A DNA stretch of 64,000 nt from Luteitalea sp. (GTDB lineage Bacteria > Acidobacteriota > Vicinamibacteria > Vicinamibacterales > Vicinamibacteraceae): contig WHTT01000031.1 in assembly GCA_009377605.1 (NCBI GenBank), forward strand, positions 1 to 64,000. Direction: 5' to 3'. Shown here in pieces: positions 9,341 through 17,807 of the stretch. How positions within the stretch are numbered: the first letter of the stretch is position 1; the number at the start of each line of letters is the position of its first letter. The notes under the pieces are model-generated. The model ran no database searches. It saw only the letters and a list, made by a program, of their open reading frames with translations, and had not been told where the DNA came from. Position numbers and translations under genes: made by a program.

Positions 9341-11494
9341 ATGAGACACGCGTATTGGACCGCTAGGCTATTCATCCTGACTATTGGCTTCGCCGCTGGC
9401 GCTGCGGACGAACGCGGAGCCGCGAGGAGCGAGGACACACCCCCTGTGGCAAAGAGGATTCCCAAGGTTCGTGACTTGCACGGTGATCGGTTCGTGGACG
9501 ACTACTTCTGGCTGCGGGAGAAGTCCGACCCGGAGGTGCTCAAATACCTCGAAGCCGAGAACGCATACACGGACACGGTGATGAAACCACTCGAGGGAGT
9601 ACGGGAAACGCTCTATGCGGAGATGGTCGCGCGGATCAAGGAGACCGACTTGTCGGTCCCCTACCGAGAGGGCGACTACTGGTACTACACGCGGACCGAG
9701 CAAGGCAAGCAATACCCAATTCTCTGTCGCAAGCAAGGCAGCGTCGACGGAGGCGAAGAGATCTATCTGGATGTCAACGAGCTCGCCGTGGGCGAGAAGT
9801 TCATGGCCCTCGGCGCAGTCGCGGTGAGCGATGATGGGAATCTCGTCGCCTATGCAACGGACAACACTGGCTTCCGCGACTACCGGCTGCACGTCAAAGA
9901 TCTGCGAACCGGCCAGGTGATAGAAAGCCCGGTGGAAAAAATCGTCACGATAGCCTGGGCCGCCGATAACCAGACGCTGTTCTACACCATACCGGACGCC
10001 GCCAAGCGACCATACAGGTTGTATCGCCGCACGATTGGCCAACAAGGCGACTCGCTGTTGTACGAGGAAGAGGACGAGCGGTTCCGTGTGCACGTGTCGC
10101 GCTCGCGCAGCAAGGACTACCTCTTCCTCGAGGTAGAGAGCCATACGGCGTCGGAGGTGCGCTACCTTCGCACGGACGAGCCCACGGCGGCATGGCAGCT
10201 CATCGCAGCACGTGAGGACGACCACGAGTACGACGTCGACCACCGTGGCGACCTGTTCTACATCCGAACCAATCAGGCCGGCCGGAACTTCGGTCTCATG
10301 ACGGCGCCGCGTGACAGGCCAGACCGCACCAATTGGATCGAGCTCATCCCGCATCGCGCGGACGTCATGCTGGAGAGCGTGATTCTCTTCCGCGATCATC
10401 TGGTCCTCGCGGAGCGGGAGCACGGGCTGCCGGTCATCCGCGTTCAGCGATTCGGCAGCACGGCGTGGCAGGGCGTCCCATTCCCGGAACCGGTCTACAC
10501 GGCGGTCCCGGCGCCCGGCCCGGAGTTCAACGCCACAGAGCTTCGCTACCACTATCAGTCGTTCGTCACGCCGAGCTCCGTCTTCGAGTACGACATGGAG
10601 ACGCGAGAGACCAGGCTTCTGAAGGAAGACGAGGTGCTCGGCGGCTACGAGCGCACGAAGTATGCCACCGAGCGGATCTACGCAACCGCCGCGGACGGCG
10701 CCAAGGTCCCCGTGTCGCTCGTCTATCTGAAGACACTGAAGCGCGACGGGAGCGCGCCTCTCTTCTTGACGGCCTACGGCTCGTACGGCTTCCCCAGCAA
10801 TGTCCGGTTCTCATCCAATCGTTTCAGTCTCGTCGATCGTGGGGTCGTCTACGCGCTCGCGCACATTCGCGGCGGCGGCGACCTCGGCAAGCCGTGGCAC
10901 GATGCGGGACGCATGATGAACAAGAAGAACACCTTCACCGACTTCATCGCGTCTGCCGAGCACCTCCTCGCAAAGAAGTATGGCGCCAAGGATCGCCTGG
11001 TGATCGAGGGCGGCAGCGCGGGCGGCTTGCTCATGGGCGCGGTCACCAACATGCGACCAGATCTCTTCAAGGCCGTTGTGGCCCATGTCCCGTTCGTCGA
11101 CGTCATCAATACGATGTCGGACCCGTCGCTCCCCCTCACCGTAGCGGAGTTCGAAGAGTGGGGTAACCCAGCAAAGAAGGCGGAGTACGAGTACATCAGG
11201 TCGTACTGCCCATACACGAACCTCGCGCGCAAGGCGTATCCGGCGATGTTGGTCAAGACGTCGCTCGACGACAGTCAAGTGATGTATTGGGAGCCTGCGA
11301 AGTACGTGGCGCGGATGCGCGCGCTCAAGACCGACGAGAACCCGCTGATCTTCAAGACGAACATGAGCGCCGGCCACGGCGGCGCGTCGGGGCGCTACGA
11401 CCGCCTCCGCGAGATTGCCTTCGACTACGCGTTCATGCTCTGGCAAATGAAGGTGTCAGGACTGGGTAGGGCTCGTTCGCCGAACGCGCCGTAA
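9341..11494 (+). CDS. Prolyl oligopeptidase family protein (S9A, oligopeptidase B-like)
   Basis: 717 aa with an N-terminal signal-like segment, so probably periplasmic. The propeller begins with the FVDDYFWLREKSDPEVLKYL motif typical of oligopeptidase B. The C-terminal alpha/beta-hydrolase domain has the nucleophile GGSAGG (Ser559), Asp644 in DDSQVMYW and His679 in SAGHGG. It cleaves short peptides after basic or proline residues, according to family. The last codons and the TAA are supplied by a REP-like palindrome, giving an atypical tail after the VSGLG residues. A bidirectional hairpin follows. Confidence 0.93.
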   Translation: MRHAYWTARLFILTIGFAAGAADERGAARSEDTPPVAKRIPKVRDLHGDRFVDDYFWLREKSDPEVLKYLEAENAYTDTVMKPLEGVRETLYAEMVARIKETDLSVPYREGDYWYYTRTEQGKQYPILCRKQGSVDGGEEIYLDVNELAVGEKFMALGAVAVSDDGNLVAYATDNTGFRDYRLHVKDLRTGQVIESPVEKIVTIAWAADNQTLFYTIPDAAKRPYRLYRRTIGQQGDSLLYEEEDERFRVHVSRSRSKDYLFLEVESHTASEVRYLRTDEPTAAWQLIAAREDDHEYDVDHRGDLFYIRTNQAGRNFGLMTAPRDRPDRTNWIELIPHRADVMLESVILFRDHLVLAEREHGLPVIRVQRFGSTAWQGVPFPEPVYTAVPAPGPEFNATELRYHYQSFVTPSSVFEYDMETRETRLLKEDEVLGGYERTKYATERIYATAADGAKVPVSLVYLKTLKRDGSAPLFLTAYGSYGFPSNVRFSSNRFSLVDRGVVYALAHIRGGGDLGKPWHDAGRMMNKKNTFTDFIASAEHLLAKKYGAKDRLVIEGGSAGGLLMGAVTNMRPDLFKAVVAHVPFVDVINTMSDPSLPLTVAEFEEWGNPAKKAEYEYIRSYCPYTNLARKAYPAMLVKTSLDDSQVMYWEPAKYVARMRALKTDENPLIFKTNMSAGHGGASGRYDRLREIAFDYAFMLWQMKVSGLGRARSPNAP

Positions 11495-11540
11495 AGATAC
11501 CTCGGCGAGATGACGGCCGGCTCGGCGAGGCGGCCCTACC
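11465..11540. repeat. Pair of REP-like palindromes at the end of the peptidase gene
   Basis: Two units in opposite orientation: 11465-11490 starts GGTAGGGCTCG, and 11515-11540 ends CGGCCCTACC. The first provides the final codons and stop codon of the upstream gene. The ~190-bp spacer to the convergent HAD gene also holds a CCCTGAGCGGAGGCGAAGGGC-type palindromic stretch near 11640-11660. Confidence 0.75.
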
Positions 11541-11555
11541 TAGAACCCTTGAGAA

Positions 11556-11589
11556 CCCGAAACTTGACGCATTTGGGTCAAGTTTCGGG
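11556..11589. terminator. Bidirectional terminator-like hairpin
   Basis: Perfect 13-bp stem CCCGAAACTTGAC / GTCAAGTTTCGGG with an 8-nt loop, placed between two convergent genes (peptidase ending 11494, HAD gene ending 11688). There is no clear U-tract on either side, so intrinsic termination is inferred from the position and stem stability. Confidence 0.6.
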
Positions 11590-11687
11590 GCTCACAAGTG
11601 AGCGTCGCCCCTCGACTCGCTGTCGCTCGCTCGGGGCGCCCTGAGCGGAGGCGAAGGGCGTGGGGCGCGACCGAAGGCCGCGGCCCG

Positions 11688-12395
11688 CTAGAAATGTTCC
11701 GTCAATTCCTCGAATCGCTCCAGGACGAGCAGGCGCTCGGACGTGTGGTCAGGAAGCTCGGCGAGCTCGAGCGCCCAGGTGTCCGGATGCGGAATGAAGA
11801 CGGCGCTGAGGCCCGCGGCGAGCGCCGGGATGATGTCGGATCGCGGGCTGTTGCCCACCATCCAGCCAGTGCCTGCCCGGATGCCGTGCCGGCGAGCGGC
11901 GTCGACGTACGCTGCCGTGTCCTTCTCGCGCAGCACGTCCACGCGGTGGAAGAGCAGGTGCACGCCGGAGCGGGCCACCTTGGCGAGCTGATCGTCGTGA
12001 TTCCCTTTCGTCAGCAGGATCAGCCGATGCCGCCCCGCAAGCTGGCGGAGCGTTTCCGTCACACCGGGCAGAAACTCGATGCCGCGCCGCGCGAGGAGCA
12101 TCACTTGCGCCTCGACGACCCGGAGCGTGTCGGCCAAGTCAGGCGTCGGAACCTGCGCTTCGCAGGCCAGCTCCAGGCAATGGCGGAAGTTGGCGAGGCC
12201 GTATCCATGGGTGCGCACACGCGCGCGCTCGAAGGCGAGCAGCGTCTCGCGAAACCGCGCCGGCGAATGGCCCTGCCGCGCCACCGACTGCGCGACCTGT
12301 GTAATCGCCCGGTCGAAATAGACGTTGTTCTCCCACAGCGTGTCGTCCGCGTCGATGAACAGTGTCAGGCCAGATAGTCGTGGTTGGACATGCAT
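11688..12395 (-). CDS. HAD-superfamily hydrolase
   Basis: 235 aa. Motif I is FIDADDTLW (nucleophile Asp15, acid Asp17), motif II LLTKGNH, and motif IV GNSPRSDIIPALAAG, the usual four-helix-cap HAD phosphatase layout. The product is cytosolic. The substrate is unknown; the family includes sugar phosphatases and pyrimidine nucleotidases. ATG 12395 is selected because it starts nine residues before motif I's strand; the frame is open further upstream, but that part overlaps the divergent sigma-factor gene region. Confidence 0.87.
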   Translation of the reverse strand: MHVQPRLSGLTLFIDADDTLWENNVYFDRAITQVAQSVARQGHSPARFRETLLAFERARVRTHGYGLANFRHCLELACEAQVPTPDLADTLRVVEAQVMLLARRGIEFLPGVTETLRQLAGRHRLILLTKGNHDDQLAKVARSGVHLLFHRVDVLREKDTAAYVDAARRHGIRAGTGWMVGNSPRSDIIPALAAGLSAVFIPHPDTWALELAELPDHTSERLLVLERFEELTEHF

Positions 12396-12444
12396 ACCGT
12401 GGACGGAAGCGTGCGACCCTGCTAGACTCGAATTTTGCCCACCA

Positions 12445-12462
12445 CGGGCCCTCAGGGGCCCG
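12445..12462. other. GC hairpin in a divergent intergenic region
   Basis: Perfect 7-bp stem CGGGCCC / GGGCCCG with loop TCAG in the ~105-bp space between the divergent HAD and sigma-factor genes. It may be an operator or a leader structure for the sigma gene; there is no further support. Confidence 0.4.
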
Positions 12463-12501
12463 GCGTGCCGGGACCGTAAACAGCCCGACAGCGAGTAACG
12501 T

Positions 12502-13245
12502 ATGCCAATGGTAGTGCGCGGACAGCCCCCGGTTCCACTTGCTCCAGCGCCGGGGTCCGAGTCCGACCTAGCGGTCGTGGTGAAGTCGCTGCTCGCAGAG
12601 GGCAACAAGGCGGCGGCGCGCGAGGAGTATGCCGAGGTCGTCCGCCGCCACCAGCGGCGCGCGCTTCGGATCGCCTACTGGTATTTGCGTGACGTCGCCG
12701 AGGCCGATGAGGCGGTCCAAGACGCGTTCATCAAGACCTTCACGCACCTCGGCGATTTCGACGCCGCCCGCTCGTTCGACGTGTGGTTCACGCGCATTCT
12801 GGTCAACGGCTGCCTCGACCGTTTGAAGGCGCGCACACGGCGTGAGCGGTGGATGGTGCCGATGACCGATAGCGCGGGCGCCGACGTGATGGCTCGCAGC
12901 GCCACACGCGAGGCGTCACCCGAAACGGCGCTGCTTCGCCGCGAGCGTGGCGCCCGCTTGCTCGACGCTGTGCGACGGCTGCCGGATCGCCAGCGTACGG
13001 TGATCATGTTGAGCCAGATCGAAGGCCATAGCACGCGCGAGGTGAGCGAGGTCACCGGACTGAGCGAAGCGACGATTCGGGTGCATCTCTTCCGCGCGCT
13101 CCGGCGCCTCCGTCGGTTGCTGGCCGATGATCCAGCATTTGCAAACGGTCGCCATGAGACGGAGAACGCCGAAGCGCGACGCGCGAAGGCGGAAGGCCAC
13201 GCGCTCCCTACGGCAGCAAGTAGCGAGGGATCCTCGACCGCGTAA
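12502..13245 (+). CDS. ECF-type RNA polymerase sigma factor
   Basis: 247 aa. Region sigma-2 spans about residues 45-115 (YLRDVAEADEAVQDAFIKTF, then the FDVWFTRILVNGCLDRLKAR helix). Region sigma-4 spans about 155-210 (LPDRQRTVIMLSQIEGHS, then a TGLSEATIRVHLFRALRRLR helix-turn-helix). The N-terminal ~40 residues are low-complexity and the C-terminal tail is short. It is followed 60 bp later by an anti-sigma factor gene, so activity is probably controlled by sequestration. The environmental signal cannot be read from the sequence. Confidence 0.93.
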   Translation: MPMVVRGQPPVPLAPAPGSESDLAVVVKSLLAEGNKAAAREEYAEVVRRHQRRALRIAYWYLRDVAEADEAVQDAFIKTFTHLGDFDAARSFDVWFTRILVNGCLDRLKARTRRERWMVPMTDSAGADVMARSATREASPETALLRRERGARLLDAVRRLPDRQRTVIMLSQIEGHSTREVSEVTGLSEATIRVHLFRALRRLRRLLADDPAFANGRHETENAEARRAKAEGHALPTAASSEGSSTA

Positions 13246-13305
13246 AACGCGCTGGTTACCACAGGCGCCGCAGCTGGTGAAGGCTGTAGCGTCGGGAGCT
13301 TGTGA

Positions 13306-14001
13306 GTGCTCGACAAATTGTGGACCGCCTGGCCCAGGGTACGGCATCTTGGGGAACGGCATCTTGCCGACCACGAGTTGTTGCGTATCACCGCCGCAGG
13401 TCAGGACACACTGCCCACTCCAGACGCACAGGATTCGGAGCGTCCTGACGCACGATCGCGAGCGCATCTGGCCGTCTGCGACATCTGCCGCCGACGCGCG
13501 GATCAGCAGCAGGCTGCACTTGCCGATCTCGCAGACGCGGCTCGCGGCTCGCTGGACGAGCTCTTCTCCACCAGCCGCTTGGAGCGCCAAGTCACCGCTG
13601 TCATGCGTCGCCTCGATGGCGATCAGGAGCGCGGTCGCCTGCTGCTGTTCCCGGGCCGTGCTGCCGTCCGCTTCCGTCCCGCCCTCTCGTCGCGTCGGTG
13701 GATCGCGGCCGCGGCGGCCGCCGGTCTGTTCCTTGGCCTCATGACCGGCCAATTCGTCTCGTTGGACCGGGCTGCGGGCCCATCGGTGAGCCGCGCGACC
13801 GCAACGGGCGTCCAGGCGCCGGCCCCAGCCGTACCGGCGTCGCGGCCGCTCGCGCCAAGCGTCGACGATGGAGAGGCGCTCCTGTTCGAAGTCGACGCTG
13901 CCCTCACCTCCCTGGGTAGCCCGGAGCTCAGGGCACTCGACAACCTCACGCCACGGGTCTCCGCCACGTTCGCGTCGGCGCAATATCAAGGTTCGAGGTA
14001 A
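13306..14001 (+). CDS. Zinc-type transmembrane anti-sigma factor
   Basis: 231 aa. The N-terminal domain carries the Hx3Cx2C zinc anti-sigma signature (His54, Cys58, Cys61: HLAVCDIC). A membrane segment follows at about residues 128-147 (WIAAAAAAGLFLGLMTG), then a Pro/Ala-rich periplasmic tail. It presumably holds the upstream ECF sigma factor at the membrane until a signal releases it. The start is GTG 13306. The stop codon and last residues fall inside a CGAGGTT-type 7-bp repeat, so the native C-terminus may have been altered. Confidence 0.85.
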   Translation: MLDKLWTAWPRVRHLGERHLADHELLRITAAGQDTLPTPDAQDSERPDARSRAHLAVCDICRRRADQQQAALADLADAARGSLDELFSTSRLERQVTAVMRRLDGDQERGRLLLFPGRAAVRFRPALSSRRWIAAAAAAGLFLGLMTGQFVSLDRAAGPSVSRATATGVQAPAPAVPASRPLAPSVDDGEALLFEVDAALTSLGSPELRALDNLTPRVSATFASAQYQGSR

Positions 14002-14118
14002 GAGGTTCGAGGTTCGAGGTTTGTGGGGGTGTTTTGAAGCTCCCGGGCTTCCGGACGCCAGCCTGGGAGCGTCGTACACCCCAACCTTGACCCTCGAACC
14101 TTAAACCTCTTACCTCTA
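13986..14118. repeat. Heptanucleotide (GAGGTTC) inverted repeat arms
   Basis: The left arm (13986-14020) is GGTTCGAGGTAAGAGGTTCG plus further GAGGTTC copies. The right arm (14084-14116) is its imperfect complement ending CCTCTTACCTC. The two ~25-bp arms could pair across a ~65-nt GC-rich loop. The left arm contains the stop codon of the anti-sigma gene, and the right arm runs into the ispH promoter region. Confidence 0.8.
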
Positions 14119-14122
14119 TAAT
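14117..14122 (+). promoter_or_regulatory. Candidate -10 box for ispH
   Basis: A perfect TATAAT sits 9 bp before the GTG start at 14132, so a transcript would be leaderless or nearly so. No well-spaced -35 is obvious; a TTGACC at 14087-14092 inside the repeat is about 24 bp away, too far for a standard promoter. Confidence 0.4.
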
Positions 14123-14131
14123 AGATAGGTT

Positions 14132-15367
14132 GTGCCGTCGCTGATTTTCCGCAAGGGACTCGATCTCAAGCACGCCGTCGCCGATGCCCTCGCCGACGAC
14201 TACCACAGTGCCCTGGTCGATCGGATCAAGCAGAACGGCTTCCACCACCAGTCGGGCCGGTTGGTCGTCCACCTCGCGCGTGAGTTTGGTTTCTGCTACG
14301 GCGTCGATCGAGCCGTCGACTACGCGTACCAAGCGCGCAAGAAGTTCGAGGACCGCCGCGTGTACCTCACGGGTGAGATCATTCACAATCCCCAGGTCAA
14401 CGGGCGGCTTCGAGCGGCGGGTATTCGCTTCCTGACCGACCCTGGCGAATCGGCCGAGAGGCTCGGCCGGGACGATGTCGTCATTCTGCCGGCGTTTGGT
14501 GTGACCGTCACCGATCTCGAATACCTGCAGAGCCGCGGCTGCACGCTCGTCGACACCACGTGCGGCTCCGTGCTCAACGTCTGGAAGAACGTCACACGCT
14601 ACGCGCGTGAAGGCTTCACGGCCATCATTCACGGCAAGGTAAAGCACGAAGAGACGCGCGCAACCGCGTCGCAGGCACTGAAGTACCCCAGCGGCCGTTA
14701 TCTCGTAGTGCTCAACGAGGCTCAGGCAGGCGCGGCGTGCCAGTACATCCGGCACGGAGGGGATCGATCCGGCTTCCTGTCACGGTTCAGTGCCGCAGCG
14801 TCACCCGGCTTCGATCCGGATCGCGATCTCGTGCGCGTCGGATTGGCCAACCAAACGACGATGTTGATGTCCGAGTCGTTGGCGATCGCCGAGATGTTCC
14901 GCGACGCCATGCGGGACCGATACGGCGAGCCGGCGCTCCCCGACCACTACCGTCACTTCGACACCATCTGCAGCGCCACGCAGGAACGACAGGACGCCAT
15001 CGTCGAGCTGTTGAGCGAGCATCCGCTCGATCTCATGCTCGTCTTGGGCGGTTATAACAGCAGCAACACCTGCAACCTCGCGCGCCTCTGCGCGGAGCGC
15101 GTTCCCACCTTCCACGTTGCCGAGCCGCGGTGCCTGGTCTCGGACGACGAGATCCGCCACCGGCCGGTGCCTCCGTTGGGCCGACCGCCGCAGGCCGCGC
15201 GCGAGACGGTGGAGCGAGGGTGGCTGCCGTCAACCGGGCGCGTTCGTGTCGGTTTGACCGCCGGCGCATCGACGCCCAACAGCATCATTGGCGAGACGGT
15301 CGAGCGGCTGGCGACGCTCACAGGGCGAGCCGATCGGCCCCCTCACGTTAAGGATGTAAACCGCTAA
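14132..15367 (+). CDS. ispH: 4-hydroxy-3-methylbut-2-enyl diphosphate reductase (long form)
   Basis: Last enzyme of the MEP isoprenoid pathway: a [4Fe-4S] protein reducing HMBPP to IPP and DMAPP. Cluster cysteines are visible as Cys55 (GFCYGVDRA), Cys144 (VDTTCGSVLNVWKNV) and Cys280 (FDTICSATQERQDA). At 411 aa with the CYGVDRA, GEIIHNPQVN and ICSATQERQD motifs it belongs to the plant/cyanobacterial-like long form rather than the ~315-aa proteobacterial form. The start is GTG 14132; the first residues (MPSLIFRKGLDLK) are typical of this form. Confidence 0.95.
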   Translation: MPSLIFRKGLDLKHAVADALADDYHSALVDRIKQNGFHHQSGRLVVHLAREFGFCYGVDRAVDYAYQARKKFEDRRVYLTGEIIHNPQVNGRLRAAGIRFLTDPGESAERLGRDDVVILPAFGVTVTDLEYLQSRGCTLVDTTCGSVLNVWKNVTRYAREGFTAIIHGKVKHEETRATASQALKYPSGRYLVVLNEAQAGAACQYIRHGGDRSGFLSRFSAAASPGFDPDRDLVRVGLANQTTMLMSESLAIAEMFRDAMRDRYGEPALPDHYRHFDTICSATQERQDAIVELLSEHPLDLMLVLGGYNSSNTCNLARLCAERVPTFHVAEPRCLVSDDEIRHRPVPPLGRPPQAARETVERGWLPSTGRVRVGLTAGASTPNSIIGETVERLATLTGRADRPPHVKDVNR

Positions 15368-15442
15368 GCCGCACTGTTATCAAGGTTTGTCGTAAATAGT
15401 GTGCCCGCCGTCGTCGTAGTCACAGGTTAGAAAGGCTCGCGC

Positions 15443-15949
15443 ATGCCGCGCCGTTGGATCATCTCATTTCTGCTCATCGTTGCGTTCGTTGTTGGCGCCC
15501 CACGTCTGGCGGTGGAGCTGAAGGCGGGCTGTGCCCTGCCTGAGCATCCCGCTGCGGGAGCGCTCGAGGAAAAGCAGGCACGCAAGTGGTGGCGATGGGA
15601 CCTCTGTCAGGCAGAAATCGGTCTCACCGACAAGCAATCTGACAAGCTCGAAGGGATTTTTCAGAGCCTCTTGCCGGATCTGCACCGCCTGAAGGAGGAC
15701 CTCGATCAACGCGAGACCCATCTCTCGACCTTACTCGTCGAGGGAACGAAAGAGGCCAAGGTACGCGAGGCGATCGATCACGTCGAGGAATCGAGGAGCG
15801 AGCTGGGTCGCACCCGCGCGCTGATGCTCTATCGGATGTACAAGGTCCTCAGCCCCGACCAACGCCGAAAGCTCAAGGCGTTCTGGGAACGCCGCGAGAA
15901 GGAACAAGAGAGCTCCCAGGATCCCCCCAGCGCTCGGAGGCAGCTGTGA
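15443..15949 (+). CDS. Spy/CpxP-like periplasmic sensor (LTxxQ family)
   Basis: 168 aa with an N-terminal signal/anchor segment (residues ~4-20), then an all-helical domain with two LTxxQ-like motifs: LTDKQSDKLEGIF and LSPDQRRKLKAFWE, separated by coiled-coil sequence (HLSTLLVEG, then an EESRSELGRTRALM helix). Spy/CpxP/CnrX-type proteins sense or chaperone in envelope or metal stress. It overlaps the TolC-like gene by 4 bp (GTGA) as the first gene of a four-gene RND efflux operon, which suggests it monitors export stress for that pump. Confidence 0.85.
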   Translation: MPRRWIISFLLIVAFVVGAPRLAVELKAGCALPEHPAAGALEEKQARKWWRWDLCQAEIGLTDKQSDKLEGIFQSLLPDLHRLKEDLDQRETHLSTLLVEGTKEAKVREAIDHVEESRSELGRTRALMLYRMYKVLSPDQRRKLKAFWERREKEQESSQDPPSARRQL

Positions 15950-17772
15950 GGTTCCGATACCTCGTGTGCGCCGCTGCGCTCACCGGGGTTGTCGGGCTCG
16001 AGACCGCCGGCAACGCCACAGCGCAAACGACTCAGCCCGGCGCGCTCGGCGAACGCGCCCTGCCAGCATCGGACGCCCGTGTCGAGGAGCTGTTGGCGGA
16101 AGTGCGCGCACGGCAGTTGGCCCCGAGCCAACCAGAACTGGGCCAACCGGCAACGCCTGACACACCGGTCGTCGACCTTCGGCTGGACGAAGCGGTCAGC
16201 CTTGCGCTCGAGAACAACCCGACGATCGCCGCCGAACGGCTGAACCCGCGGCTCGAAGAGCTCAGCCTGGCCGGCCTGCGCAGCAACTACCGGCCGGTCC
16301 TCCAGACGACGATCACCCAGAACAACACGGTGCAACTGCCGCGGAATCAGCTCACGGGCGGCGAACGTGTCACGGATGACACGCAGACCTACACGTTTGG
16401 TGCGGACCAGGCACTACCCTGGGGCGGTGGTGGCTTCCAACTCTCGTGGCTGAACCGCCGACAAGAGTCCTCGAGCGAGTTCAATACATTCAATCCGCAG
16501 TACAACTCGTCGCTCGAGGCCGTGCTGACGCAGCCCTTGCTTCGCAACTTCCGGACCGATACCACGCGGACCGAGATTGAGCTCACGCAGATCAACCGGG
16601 ACGTCGCAAATGTGCAGTTGCGAGCCACGTTGACGAACACCGCCGCCGACGTTCGCAACGCGTACTGGGATCTGGTCTACGGCATTCAGGCCGTAGAGGT
16701 GGCGAAGCAATCGCTCGCGCTCGCGCAGAAACTGGTCGAGGACAACCAGGCACGCGTCGAGGTCGGCGCCATGGCGCCGCTCGACGTGGTCCAGGCAGAA
16801 GCGGAAGCGGCGGCTCGTCGCCAGACGCTGGCGCAGGCGAGGGCCACACACCGGATCGCCGAGCTGTCGCTCAAGCGCTTGATCGTCACGGGAACGAGTG
16901 ATCCGCGTTGGCACGCCCGACTCAATCCTGTCGACCAACCGAGCGTCAGCAAGCAGGACGTGGATGTCACCGTCGCGCTGAAGAATGCGCTCGGAAGCCG
17001 TACGGATCTTGCAGAGGCACGCCGCGGTCTGGAGGCCACGGATCTCACCACGCGTCTCTATAAGAACCAGTCGTTGCCGGCGGTGGACTTGGTGGCATCG
17101 TATGGGCTCCAAGGTATTGGCGGGACGCAAATCCTTCGCGACGGTGGCCTCGGCGGCGACGTGTCCGAAACGATCCCTGGCGACTTTGGGGACGCGCTTC
17201 GACGGATGACCGGCCGCGACTTCCCCACCTGGAACATCGAGCTCCAACTGAGCTATCCGATCGGGCCGAATCCTGCGGCCGCGAGCCACCAGCGCGCCCG
17301 TCTCCAGCGACAACAAGCTGAGATGGAACTGAAGGCGCTCGAGCTACAGGTCGCGACCGAGGTTACGAATGCGGCGCTGCAGGTGGAAAGCGCACTCGAG
17401 CAGGTGGACGCGGCAGAGGCCGCGCGGGAGCTGGCTCAACAGCGGCTCGATGCCGAGCAAACCCGGTTCGATGTGGGGCTCTCGACGGCGTTTTTCGTCG
17501 TGCAGGCGCAGCGCGATCTCGCCGATGCGGCCAATGTCGAGTTGCGCGGGGTGCTCGACTATCGCAGGGCGCTGGTGGAGCTCGAGCGCGTTCAGCTCGC
17601 GCCCGGCGGCAGTCTGTCGTTTGGCCCCTCGGGCGCCGGTGGCTTCGCCGCTGGCGGCGGTGGAGGCGCCGCAGGAACGGCGGGGCTCGGCGGTGGTAGT
17701 GGGGCGGCCGGAGGCGGTACCGGGGGTGCCGGAGGCGGCGGCGCGGCGGGCAATGGCCCTTCGCCTCAATGA
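15946..17772 (+). CDS. TolC-family outer-membrane efflux protein with Gly-rich tail
   Basis: 608 aa. A signal peptide is followed by a linker, then two tandem OEP/TolC repeats (DLRLDEAVSLALENNPTIAA near residue 70 and LELQVATEVTNAALQVESAL near residue 470) with long periplasmic helices. It forms the outer-membrane channel for the adaptor and pump encoded downstream. The start is GTG 15946. Two oddities: residues ~30-38 (GALGERALP) are encoded by a REP-like palindrome, and the last ~55 residues are almost pure Gly/Ala (GGGGGAAGTAGLGGG), unlike typical TolC C-termini. Confidence 0.93.
   Translation: MRFRYLVCAAALTGVVGLETAGNATAQTTQPGALGERALPASDARVEELLAEVRARQLAPSQPELGQPATPDTPVVDLRLDEAVSLALENNPTIAAERLNPRLEELSLAGLRSNYRPVLQTTITQNNTVQLPRNQLTGGERVTDDTQTYTFGADQALPWGGGGFQLSWLNRRQESSSEFNTFNPQYNSSLEAVLTQPLLRNFRTDTTRTEIELTQINRDVANVQLRATLTNTAADVRNAYWDLVYGIQAVEVAKQSLALAQKLVEDNQARVEVGAMAPLDVVQAEAEAAARRQTLAQARATHRIAELSLKRLIVTGTSDPRWHARLNPVDQPSVSKQDVDVTVALKNALGSRTDLAEARRGLEATDLTTRLYKNQSLPAVDLVASYGLQGIGGTQILRDGGLGGDVSETIPGDFGDALRRMTGRDFPTWNIELQLSYPIGPNPAAASHQRARLQRQQAEMELKALELQVATEVTNAALQVESALEQVDAAEAARELAQQRLDAEQTRFDVGLSTAFFVVQAQRDLADAANVELRGVLDYRRALVELERVQLAPGGSLSFGPSGAGGFAAGGGGGAAGTAGLGGGSGAAGGGTGGAGGGGAAGNGPSPQ
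16036..16061. repeat. REP-like palindrome inside the TolC-like gene
   Basis: GGCGCGCTCGGCGAACGCGC followed by CCTGCC differs from the intergenic REP-like unit at 8113-8138 by about two bases, yet it lies within an open reading frame just after the signal peptide and keeps the frame open. Confidence 0.65.
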
Positions 17773-17807
17773 GGGCCAAGAAGGCCGGTATAAGACATAG
17801 AACCGTC

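Noticed and set aside
16414-17316. 300-aa minus-strand ORF opposite the TolC-like gene
   Set aside because: Antisense shadow in GC-rich coding DNA; its translation has no recognisable motif and the plus strand is a clear TolC-family gene.
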